Source: Rubellicoccus peritrichatus
Lineage (GTDB): Bacteria > Verrucomicrobiota > Verrucomicrobiia > Opitutales > Cerasicoccaceae
NCBI RefSeq assembly: GCF_033100135.1
Contig: NZ_CP136920.1
Coordinates: 2,351,001-2,415,000 of the forward strand
Length of the DNA stretch: 64,000 nt
Direction: 5' to 3'
The notes under the pieces are model-generated. The model was not told where the DNA came from. It ran no database searches and saw nothing but the letters and a program-made list of their open reading frames with translations. How positions within the stretch are numbered: position 1 is the stretch's first letter; each line of letters starts with the position of its first letter. Of the stretch, positions 17,477 to 25,174 are shown piece after piece. Both the position numbers and the translations under genes were made by a program.

Positions 17477-18433
17477 TTATTTTGTATTAACATCACGCCA
17501 CTGCTTACACAGATCCTCTGTCGCCTTTTTCCATGATGGGTATTGGAACTCAAAACCATCCTGAAGCAGCTTCCCGGGTATCACGCGTCTGCTTTTCAAA
17601 ACTAACTCCGTTTCGGTCTTCATGAAGAAAGCACCGATTTCGAGCATCCAACTTGTTGCCGGGAGCCCAAGGCGAATTCCCCAGGCATCGCGGATGCAAC
17701 GCATGAACTCGAAATTGGGAAGAGGGTTGAGCGAGGCAAGATTCACGACATCGTTCAAATGCTCATGCTCGATTATCCAATCAATCGCCCTGATGAAATC
17801 AACTTCGTGAATCCATGATACATATTGGCGACCGTTTTCGGATTGGCCTCCCAGACCAACACGAACCAAACCAAGTAAGGTATCAAATACACCTTTGGCA
17901 TCAGGACTCATCACCATGGCAGAGCGAAGCTTGACGGTTCTTGTTCGAGGAAGCGTAAATGCATCGGTTGCCGCTTCCCATGCTTTTGCCACATCAATAC
18001 TAAAGCGCCAGGTATCCGGAGTGTCGTCATTATCGTTACCAATGATACCGTTGGCCTCATCATTGGGAGCGTCGAAGCGGTGGGCATAAATAGTCGCAGT
18101 ACTGGATTGAAGCCAGACCTTTGGCGGATTTACAGCCGCCTTGATCGTCTGTCCAATAATGCGCGTTGAATCTACCCGGGACTGCATGATCGCTTCGCGG
18201 TTTTTTGAATTGTATCGGCAGTTCACACTTCGTCCGGCGAGGTTGATCACAACATCGGCACCTTCGAATTCATTGGTCCAGGTGCCAGGCGTTTGTGCAT
18301 CCCATTGAACAACACGCCAGTCCGCCGGTTGTGGTTTGCGACTGAGAACAACAACTTCGTCACCACGCTGATGATAATGCCGCGCCAGGATTGTGCCGAC
18401 TTGCCCGCTTCCGCCAGGAAGTATGATTTTCAT
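17477..18433 (-). CDS. TIGR01777 family SDR protein (YfcH-like epimerase)
   Basis: A 318-residue protein. It starts with the NAD(P)-binding motif GGSGQVGTILARHY (G-x-x-G-x-x-G) and continues with VVINLAGRSVNCRY, where the LAG motif and basic residues typify the family. It ends with a DUF1731-like segment (VLKSRRVIPGKLLQDGFEFQYP). It is a cytoplasmic short-chain dehydrogenase/epimerase-like protein of unknown substrate. It stands alone on the minus strand between two plus-strand genes. Confidence 0.9.
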   Translation of the reverse strand: MKIILPGGSGQVGTILARHYHQRGDEVVVLSRKPQPADWRVVQWDAQTPGTWTNEFEGADVVINLAGRSVNCRYNSKNREAIMQSRVDSTRIIGQTIKAAVNPPKVWLQSSTATIYAHRFDAPNDEANGIIGNDNDDTPDTWRFSIDVAKAWEAATDAFTLPRTRTVKLRSAMVMSPDAKGVFDTLLGLVRVGLGGQSENGRQYVSWIHEVDFIRAIDWIIEHEHLNDVVNLASLNPLPNFEFMRCIRDAWGIRLGLPATSWMLEIGAFFMKTETELVLKSRRVIPGKLLQDGFEFQYPSWKKATEDLCKQWRDVNTK

Positions 18434-18640
18434 TTTATGTTTCTCCGTTGGATGTATAGGAATGATGACAGTGTAATAAATTTGAAATGGATTAATCCAC
18501 TTAGGTCAACAAAGGAACTTCATCCCTGAGTTGAAGTTCTGAATTCGATTTGTGTAAACAGCCGTCGGCGAAAAAGAATAAAAAAAACACTTGCACTGAT
18601 TTTTTCTTCGGGTTTTTGTTTGGATTCTCAACTTTAGCCA

Positions 18641-18799
18641 GGAGGGCACTAATGATTACCTTTTCGTTCCAACATTGACACACGGCTGATCCAGCCACCG
18701 GACTGAAACACGTCTGTAGAAGTCAATGTTTTGCGAGCCCTCCACCAGATAGCTTTTTCGTCAGCTATCCGTTGAGACCATTGCTGGGGAGCTTTTTTT
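18641..18799 (+). ncRNA. Structured leader or small RNA with mutually exclusive stems and a terminator
   Basis: Perfect stems are seen: GGAGGGC (18641-18647) with GCCCTCC (18737-18743), AACATTGAC (18671-18679) with GTCAATGTT (18722-18730), GGCTG-ATC-CAGCC (18684-18696), and GATAGCT with AGCTATC (18748-18769). The segment 18740-18748 can instead pair with CTGGGGAG (18784-18791), followed by seven Ts. Competing pairing of one strand with an upstream arm or a terminator arm is the layout of a riboswitch or attenuator. It lies 60 bases before the ABC exporter gene. No known riboswitch class is recognised; a free-standing small RNA is the alternative. Confidence 0.55.
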
Positions 18800-18811
18800 G
18801 TCGTTTCTTTT

Positions 18812-18831
18812 CTCCGTCACGGAGCGTTTTT
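18812..18831 (+). terminator. Second terminator-like hairpin upstream of the ABC exporter
   Basis: CTCCG-TCA-CGGAG followed by CGTTTTT makes a short intrinsic terminator 27 bases before the ABC gene start. It follows the first U-tract at 18793-18799. Confidence 0.5.
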
Positions 18832-18857
18832 AACACCTGATTTGCTTATATCTACCA

Positions 18858-21146
18858 ATGAACTCTCAGAGTTTTCAGCATAACCGTCGCCTTTTACAGC
18901 GATACACCGATCAACCCGATGTCTTACCTGATGCAATCCGACGAAAAGTCGAGAGCGCGTGGGGTGGGCAAGCGATTCAGCTCTACGCAATGGGAGACCT
19001 TGATGCGTCGCTTAAGCTTGCACAAATCTGGCTTCTGGTCGGTGCTGAACATTGCGCAGTCGTCCGCGAGACTGAAGGTGATTTAGATGTGACCAGCTTT
19101 CCGCGGTCAAAGATTAAGGACGTTCGCGAAACTGCTGGCCTCAGTTGCACACAGCTTTCACTTCGCTCTGAGACGGGTGAACCGTCACTGGCTGTGTTGC
19201 GTTACAGTCAACGGCAGCGGCAGGCTTTCTCCGCAATCATTTTTGTCCTAAAGCAACAGCTGGAGGGCAGGGTGGTTTCGCCGAAAGATGCGGATGAAGC
19301 CTATGCCGATGCCATGGCTGGTCCCATTCGCAAGGCGCGTTCGAACAAGGATAACACGAAAGCCGCTGTGGTTTGGCGCTTGCTCAGTTACCTGAAGCCT
19401 TACCGTGTGCGTTTTGGCATGGGAGTGCTTGCTGCCTTTGCCTTGACGGCGGTGGCGCTGGTCCCTCCTTTCCTGACCAAGGAGTTGCTGGATGGCTATG
19501 TCTGGCCGTTCAGTCGCGGTGAGATCACTTACGATGCCGCAATGCATGGTGCCTGGTGGCTGCTGGGAATTCTCGTTGCAATGGTTCTGGCCCGGCTTGG
19601 CTTTGTCTGGTTGCGCTTGCGTTTTCTGACAACCGTTGGTGAGGAGGTCGCACGTGATTTGCGCGATGATATTTACGACCATCTGCATAAGCTAAGTGTC
19701 AGTTACTTTTCGGAGCATCAGACAGGTAGTATCATTAGTCGTGTAAGTTCTGACACGGATCGTATCTGGGATTTTATCGCTTTTGGCATCGCCGAGTTGA
19801 TGCTTTCACTTTTGATGATCTTGGGTTTGAGCACGGTGTTGCTCCTTCTCGATTGGCAATTGGGGCTGATCCTCATTCTGCCACTTCCGGTGATCTTTTA
19901 TCTGATTTATCTGATGGGGGCCAAGCTGCATGCTGTGTTCATCCGAATCTGGCAGAAGTGGTCGAACATGACGGCGGTGCTTTCGGATACGATTCCCGGC
20001 ATGCGCGTGGTCAAGGCCTTCAATCAGGAAGATCAGGAGCGTTCGCGCTTCTTCAAACGCAACCGCGATGTAGCCGAGGAAGCAAACCTCATTCACAAAA
20101 CATGGACCACGATTTGGCCGCTGATTTTTTTCATGCTCGAAGTCATGACGTTGTTGGTATGGTTCTTCGCTTTACCTCGTTTGTTTGGTGAAGCTGGAGC
20201 TGGACAGACGATGCAGCCGGGGCTTTTCGTTTCCTTCCTGCTTTACATGGGGATGTTTATCGGGCCAATCGACCAGATCGGAATGATCACTCGGATGATT
20301 AACCGTTCGCTTAGTTCGGCTCACCGTGTGTTTGAAATTCTCGACACGGAGCCGGATGTTGTCGCGAAGGAAGAACCGATCGACCCGGGCAGAGTCGAAG
20401 GGCATATTGCTTTTGAAGATGTAACCTTTGGTTACGAACCTGTGCGTCAGATTCTCAAGGGCATTAGTTTCAACGTGAAGCCAGGGGAAATGATTGGTTT
20501 GGTTGGACCATCCGGGTCGGGCAAGACCACGATCATTAATTTGATTGCACGCTTCTATGATGTTCAAAGTGGGCGAGTACTGATTGATGGAAACGATATT
20601 TGTGACCTCGATCCTGGCGCTTATCGTTCTCAGATTGGAATGGTTTTGCAGGATCCTTATTTGTTCCATGGCAGTCTGCTGGATAATATCCGTTACGGGC
20701 ATCGCAATGCCAGCCTGGATGAAGTGGTACAAGCGGCACGCGCAGCCAACGCACATGAGTTTATCTGCAAATTACCTCAGGGATATGATACGGTTGTCGG
20801 CGAACGTGGACATACTTTGTCCGGTGGCGAGCGGCAGCGTGTCTCCATTGCGCGTGCGATCCTGCATAATCCACGAATACTAATTCTCGATGAAGCCACG
20901 AGTAGCGTCGATACAGAGACCGAGCGGAATATTCAGGATGCGATTGAGCGGCTCGTTTCCGGGCGAACCGTTATCGCAATTGCCCACCGGCTTTCAACTC
21001 TGCGTCGTGCCAACCGAATTCTGGTTGTTAAAGATGGTAAGTTGGCCGAGCAGGGAACCCATGAGGAGCTGCTTGCCTTGGAGGATGGCGTTTATCGAAA
21101 ACTCAACTCAATGCAGAAGGAACTGCACGAAATGTATGCCGTGTAA
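18858..21146 (+). CDS. ABC exporter (fused permease/ATPase) of the DUF1854-associated type
   Basis: A 762-residue half-transporter. Residues 1-150 form an extra soluble domain ahead of the membrane part. Six membrane helices lie at about 175-460. The ATPase domain (about 520-750) has Walker A GPSGSGKTT, signature LSGGERQRVS and Walker B ILILDEATSS. The N-terminal extension and the DUF1854 gene 33 bases downstream match the pair annotated in other bacteria as cyanophycin metabolism-associated. No cyanophycin synthetase gene is visible here, so the exported substrate is unknown. It is preceded by a structured leader that may regulate it. Confidence 0.9.
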   Translation: MNSQSFQHNRRLLQRYTDQPDVLPDAIRRKVESAWGGQAIQLYAMGDLDASLKLAQIWLLVGAEHCAVVRETEGDLDVTSFPRSKIKDVRETAGLSCTQLSLRSETGEPSLAVLRYSQRQRQAFSAIIFVLKQQLEGRVVSPKDADEAYADAMAGPIRKARSNKDNTKAAVVWRLLSYLKPYRVRFGMGVLAAFALTAVALVPPFLTKELLDGYVWPFSRGEITYDAAMHGAWWLLGILVAMVLARLGFVWLRLRFLTTVGEEVARDLRDDIYDHLHKLSVSYFSEHQTGSIISRVSSDTDRIWDFIAFGIAELMLSLLMILGLSTVLLLLDWQLGLILILPLPVIFYLIYLMGAKLHAVFIRIWQKWSNMTAVLSDTIPGMRVVKAFNQEDQERSRFFKRNRDVAEEANLIHKTWTTIWPLIFFMLEVMTLLVWFFALPRLFGEAGAGQTMQPGLFVSFLLYMGMFIGPIDQIGMITRMINRSLSSAHRVFEILDTEPDVVAKEEPIDPGRVEGHIAFEDVTFGYEPVRQILKGISFNVKPGEMIGLVGPSGSGKTTIINLIARFYDVQSGRVLIDGNDICDLDPGAYRSQIGMVLQDPYLFHGSLLDNIRYGHRNASLDEVVQAARAANAHEFICKLPQGYDTVVGERGHTLSGGERQRVSIARAILHNPRILILDEATSSVDTETERNIQDAIERLVSGRTVIAIAHRLSTLRRANRILVVKDGKLAEQGTHEELLALEDGVYRKLNSMQKELHEMYAV

Positions 21147-21179
21147 TCAGAAAATTAATGACTTAATAGGATTATTATC

Positions 21180-21644
21180 ATGGACCAAACAATAAGTTTA
21201 TACCGCGATGCCTGGGGACAACTCATGATGGAACAAGAGGGCAAGCACTCACATGTTTTTTTGAAACCCTGCTTTCCTTGGTCGGAGCCTGAGCGTCATC
21301 TTTCCTTGCGGGACAAAGAGGGGGTCGAGCTGGCAGTTGTTGAGAACTTGAATGATCTTGATGAAGAATCCCGCGAAGCCGCCAATGCCGAACTAAAACA
21401 AGCCCGATTTTGTTTTGAGATCACAGGGATTGAATCGGTGGAGCGAGATTTCGAGCTGCGTGTCTGGAAAGTCAGGACAAGTGAAGGTCCGCGGCGCTTT
21501 TTAACTCACCTCGACACCTGGCCGCTAAAGTTACCAGGCGGAGTGTTAATTCTGCGTGACCTGGCTGGAGATCTTTATCGCGTTTCTGATCCGGATAAGC
21601 TGGATAAGAAATCAGGAAAGCTATTCTGGGCTTTTCGGGATTAA
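21180..21644 (+). CDS. DUF1854 domain protein, partner of the ABC exporter
   Basis: A 154-residue cytoplasmic protein with the DUF1854 pattern: HLSLRDKEGVELAVVENL near the middle and PRRFLTHLD...GGVLILRDLAGDLYRV at the end. It is 33 bases downstream of the exporter gene on the same strand, hence the same operon. In other genomes this family sits beside cyanophycin genes; its biochemical role is not established to my knowledge. Confidence 0.88.
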   Translation: MDQTISLYRDAWGQLMMEQEGKHSHVFLKPCFPWSEPERHLSLRDKEGVELAVVENLNDLDEESREAANAELKQARFCFEITGIESVERDFELRVWKVRTSEGPRRFLTHLDTWPLKLPGGVLILRDLAGDLYRVSDPDKLDKKSGKLFWAFRD

Positions 21645-21845
21645 ACAGAGCAGAGTGTGCTGGCTGCAGTTGAAATGACTTCTATTGAGGTCTCACGTCT
21701 AAAAACCAATCTCCTCTAGTAGACACGCTAGCTGTTGTATTGGGTTTAGTTGACGCACTATATATACTTAATATCCATATTTTTGATATTGACTTAAGTA
21801 AAAATAATATGTAAACTAATGGTAAATATCTAGGGTTTAGATTAA

Positions 21846-22544
21846 ATGAAGACGTCTGTCATAGTTCCCTGTCTGTTGGCTTTGCTTTTTCTAATGCCAG
21901 CACAATTGTCTGCTTCTGGTAAAGTACGCTGCAAAATTTACCAAGTTGGTGATATTGCCGTCTTGTTTATTCACGGAACTTTTGATGGGAGTGAGCTCGA
22001 CGATAGGGGAAAGTATAAGAAGACGTCTGAGCCTTCGATTGTTCTGAGGACGCATAATCTATATGTGTACTTAAGTAACGATGAAAGCATAACAACTCGA
22101 AAGTATACTAAAGATCTTGCTTACGACTCGAATGGTATCCCCTCAATTTCTGATAGTAGTTCGGTGACTTCTGATGCAAGCAATACGTACTTTAGTAATG
22201 CCGATATGAATTACTTTTCGATGAAAGTTCATATCAATCATGATAGTGATGTTGATCCATATGTTCATGTCCATGTAGACAATAGCTATACCAATACGGA
22301 TGATTTCGCCATGCTTTCAATAATGGATTTTAGTGATATTGTCGATAGCTTGAATTTGACTGATAGCGATCTATCATATTACTATGTTACAGAGGATTAT
22401 GGTCAGGAGCTTTACTTCGAAGTTAAAGAGGTAACGAGCGACTCAGACTACGACACGCTGATAGATGATATAGAGGATTATTTCTCGGGAGATGGTCTCG
22501 ATGCCATTGAAGGCTCATTAAGTGATGCGTATTCAGATGAATAG
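21846..22544 (+). CDS. Secreted hypothetical protein, paralogue A
   Basis: A 232-residue protein with a signal peptide (MKTSVIVPCLLALLFLMPAQLSA). The mature protein is acidic, Ser- and Asp-rich and probably all-beta. It aligns by eye with the next gene: TSEPSIVLRTHNLYVYL against STEPSLDLGPDYLEIEL, and a shared ending of the form D-x-hydrophobic-DxI-x-D-hydrophobic...SLSDAY / TILATAY. The family is not recognised. The gene lies in an AT-rich stretch (21.7-24.3 kb) unlike its flanks. Confidence 0.75.
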   Translation: MKTSVIVPCLLALLFLMPAQLSASGKVRCKIYQVGDIAVLFIHGTFDGSELDDRGKYKKTSEPSIVLRTHNLYVYLSNDESITTRKYTKDLAYDSNGIPSISDSSSVTSDASNTYFSNADMNYFSMKVHINHDSDVDPYVHVHVDNSYTNTDDFAMLSIMDFSDIVDSLNLTDSDLSYYYVTEDYGQELYFEVKEVTSDSDYDTLIDDIEDYFSGDGLDAIEGSLSDAYSDE

Positions 22545-22652
22545 ACTCGCTGATCTAATAATGCTAATTGATTTATGAAGCTGTGTATGCTGCCCATAGT
22601 TAAGAATTACAATTCAAAGATATGAACTATCCTTGATCTGGAAGGATATTAT

Positions 22653-23513
22653 ATGAAATTTCACCGATATCCCTTGTCTATTTTTCTGTTGCTCTTGTTT
22701 TTTAGTAAAGCAAGTGCTTCTTCATCGATCAATATAGAGCTGGTTGGTCTTGAAGATCACTTTTTTATCTTGGTTACTGGTAGTTTGGATATTGAAGAAC
22801 TCTTCGGCGAAAATGACTTTGATGGTATCAGGATGTCTACCGAACCAAGTTTAGACCTCGGCCCCGATTACCTGGAGATTGAGCTAAATAGTGAAAACCG
22901 TACTGATTTGATTTTCTATGCTACCGAGTTTGAGGCGGAGTTGCCTGTATTGACTTCATCAAGAGTTCTGACCTTTGATAAACACTACCACACCAAATCC
23001 TGCGATTACCTTTCTGTGGAACTTAACGGTTCGTCTGTTATGATGAAAATAGATGAGAATTACGCTGAAAACAGTGGCGAGGGTTTTGCCTTTTTTGCTT
23101 TGAGCGAAGATCACAGCTTAGACGATTTCGACTCTCCTATCAACGATGATGGAGAAAGCTATTCCTGGTCCAATACGATCAACGATGAGCAGCTCACAAT
23201 AAGCTTTTCTGTTACACGAGTAGAAAGCATGGACGACTTTTTTGCTCTGTTGGATGTGGTAAGCGATGCTTTCGAAGGAAGTGATGATCTTGGTCATATC
23301 AATACGATTTTAGCCACCGCTTATCCGGCCGCTGGTTACGCAAATTTCGGAGATGGGCATTACCATAGTTGGTGGATGCATGGTGGCAGCTACGGCCGAT
23401 TTGTTTATCTCCACGATTACCGGGATTGGGCTGTGCTTATCCAGGATGATCAGGGAAACACCGCTTATTTGTATCTCCATGGTCGAAACGCCTGGCTCTC
23501 GAATAAAAAATAA
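22653..23513 (+). CDS. Secreted hypothetical protein, paralogue B with aromatic C-terminal tail
   Basis: A 286-residue protein with a signal peptide (FHRYPLSIFLLLLFFSKASA). Its first 230 residues parallel the preceding gene, and a unique 55-residue tail is rich in Tyr, Trp, His and Gly (YHSWWMHGGSYGRFVYLH, AYLYLHGRNAW). Such aromatic C-terminal modules occur on predicted surface proteins of Opitutae, so surface attachment is possible (inference). The family is unrecognised. It is probably co-transcribed with its paralogue 108 bases upstream. Confidence 0.75.
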   Translation: MKFHRYPLSIFLLLLFFSKASASSSINIELVGLEDHFFILVTGSLDIEELFGENDFDGIRMSTEPSLDLGPDYLEIELNSENRTDLIFYATEFEAELPVLTSSRVLTFDKHYHTKSCDYLSVELNGSSVMMKIDENYAENSGEGFAFFALSEDHSLDDFDSPINDDGESYSWSNTINDEQLTISFSVTRVESMDDFFALLDVVSDAFEGSDDLGHINTILATAYPAAGYANFGDGHYHSWWMHGGSYGRFVYLHDYRDWAVLIQDDQGNTAYLYLHGRNAWLSNKK

Positions 23514-23689
23514 ATATGAGCAATTCAGCTTATCTGAATTTGACTCGAGAGGCACTTATTATAAATTTTATCACCGACACAGTGAGGCACTAGAGCTGAA
23601 ATGGATGCATGCAGGTGCCTTGAACATTCGTTTTTGGAATCTCACTGAAGAAGCGCTCGATTAATCTAACTCACTTTGACTCATTTGCT

Positions 23690-24343
23690 ATGCAAACCAC
23701 ATCAAACTTGTTTTCAACTCTGATCATTCTTATCTCGATAGGAATGCTGAGGGGATCAGGGCAAATTGATCATGAAGCAAAATTTCCAGTAGATCTTTCT
23801 GACAGTTCCGCGGAAGAGATCGCTGTAATTTATGAGCAGTTCAAAGGGAAAGAAATCATCTTCGAAATTGATGATATGTTTAAAGTGAATTTGAAGACGG
23901 TAGATGATGTTTCTCAAATTGAATTCTTCTGGATGTTGGAAGAGCTGTTTCGCTTGAATGGAATCGAGTTGATTGAAGAAACTGGTAAGCCGATCAGGCT
24001 GGTTCGTGTAAGCGATGGTGAGTTTTACGACTCTAAAGATGATTCTGTGGAATCGAGATTGGAGAAAACGCTTTCTGATCTCCAGTTGAACAATGAGAAT
24101 GTCGAGGAATTTGAGCTGATGAATCAAAAACCATCCCAGGCTCTGGAATTGGCTCAGGCTTTTACCGGGAAAACCATTTTGCGTGGCCCGGGTTTGCCGG
24201 AAAATATAAGGATCAATTATGAAAGTTCTGCGCCCATGAGCCAGGCAGATGCTTTTTTGATCCTTGAAAGCCTTTTGCGGGAAAAGGGTATTATCCTGCT
24301 AGATACAGGTAGTGATTGTATTGCAGCCTTGGCTGTAAAGTAA
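23690..24343 (+). CDS. Secreted protein with two secretin N0-like repeats
   Basis: A 217-residue protein with a hydrophobic N-terminus (signal peptide or anchor). Two repeats follow. Repeat 1 (about 40-110) reads EEIAVIYEQFKGKEIIFEID...LEELFRLNGIELIEETGKPIRLV. Repeat 2 (about 150-215) reads ALELAQAFTGKTILRGPGLP...LESLLREKGIILLDTGSDCIAAL. Both match the pattern of secretin or GspD N0 domains: a helix, ltGk-hhh, a dipeptide repeat of strands, then L-x-L-L-G-hhh. No pore domain follows. Role unknown; it may be periplasmic and dock onto an envelope machine. Confidence 0.7.
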   Translation: MQTTSNLFSTLIILISIGMLRGSGQIDHEAKFPVDLSDSSAEEIAVIYEQFKGKEIIFEIDDMFKVNLKTVDDVSQIEFFWMLEELFRLNGIELIEETGKPIRLVRVSDGEFYDSKDDSVESRLEKTLSDLQLNNENVEEFELMNQKPSQALELAQAFTGKTILRGPGLPENIRINYESSAPMSQADAFLILESLLREKGIILLDTGSDCIAALAVK

Positions 24344-24351
24344 TCGACGTC

Positions 24352-25098
24352 TTAATCGTCGAGGATTTTTGAAACGCTCTTCCAGAGTTCACTGTATGTC
24401 TTGGAAGCAGGACTTGATGCCGCGTAAGCCGGGACTGGTTCGCGGTGCAAACCCATTCTTTCGACCACGGATGCCATCGGGATTTGAACTGGGAGGAAAT
24501 GATCGTCCTCTGCCTGCATCTGCTCAATGGTTTCGCGATGCAGCTTTTTGCGTTTTTCCACCATGGAGAAAAAGGCACGAACCCGATTGAAAGCGATTTT
24601 TTCCTTCTTGAAGAATTTTCTGATTTGCTGGTAAGTCAGAATGGATAGGGTTGTGGGGATCACTGGAATGAGAATCAGATCAGAGGCGCGGAAAATATTT
24701 TCTGAAAGCAGAGTGATATTTGGAGGGGCATCGACTATGATCAGGTCGTAGTCTTCGGAAAAGGAGTCAAGGAATTCACGAAGCCGGCGATTGGATCGCT
24801 TTTGCTTATCGAGTAGCAGGTCGAAGTTGCGGTAGGCGAGGTGAGCGGGTAGTAGATCGAGATTGGGATAATCTGACTCTTTGATTTGTTTGTGCGCAAA
24901 GTTGCCACCTTTGAGTAACTTTGCCGGCTTCATTTTATTGCCTGATTTGATACGGAGGTAATAAGACGAGGCCCCTTGCGGATCAAAATCGCAGAGTAGA
25001 GTGCGAAGACCATCTTGCGAGGCGAGGTAGCTGAGATTTACGGCGGAGGCGGTTTTTCCAACACCACCTTTAATATTATAGATTGAGAGAACTTTCAC
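24352..25098 (-). CDS. ParA family ATPase
   Basis: A 248-residue ATPase with a deviant Walker A (KGGVGKTA, residues 10-17), the switch I region DFDPQGAS and Walker B LIIVDAPPN. These mark ParA/MinD ATPases that position cargo along the nucleoid or membrane. No parB gene or centromere-like repeats are beside it. It lies 76 bases downstream of the CHAD gene on the same strand, so it probably serves the CYTH-CHAD unit and not chromosome partition; that is inference. Confidence 0.92.
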   Translation of the reverse strand: MKVLSIYNIKGGVGKTASAVNLSYLASQDGLRTLLCDFDPQGASSYYLRIKSGNKMKPAKLLKGGNFAHKQIKESDYPNLDLLPAHLAYRNFDLLLDKQKRSNRRLREFLDSFSEDYDLIIVDAPPNITLLSENIFRASDLILIPVIPTTLSILTYQQIRKFFKKEKIAFNRVRAFFSMVEKRKKLHRETIEQMQAEDDHFLPVQIPMASVVERMGLHREPVPAYAASSPASKTYSELWKSVSKILDD

Positions 25099-25174
25099 GT
25101 AGTATTTCAGGAGGCTTGTTTGGGCTGCTTGTTTTATTATGATTTTTGTTTCGTGATATTCAAATCTTGTTTTG

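Noticed and set aside
18641-18831. 6S RNA, SRP RNA or tmRNA at the structured leader
   Set aside because: There is no SRP tetraloop motif (GGAAGGAAGCAGC-like), no tRNA-like end with CCA, and no single long 6S-type hairpin.
24352-25098. Chromosome partition locus or replication origin at the ParA gene
   Set aside because: No parB, no parS-like palindromes, no dnaA, gidA/gidB or DnaA-box cluster. The context is CYTH-CHAD.
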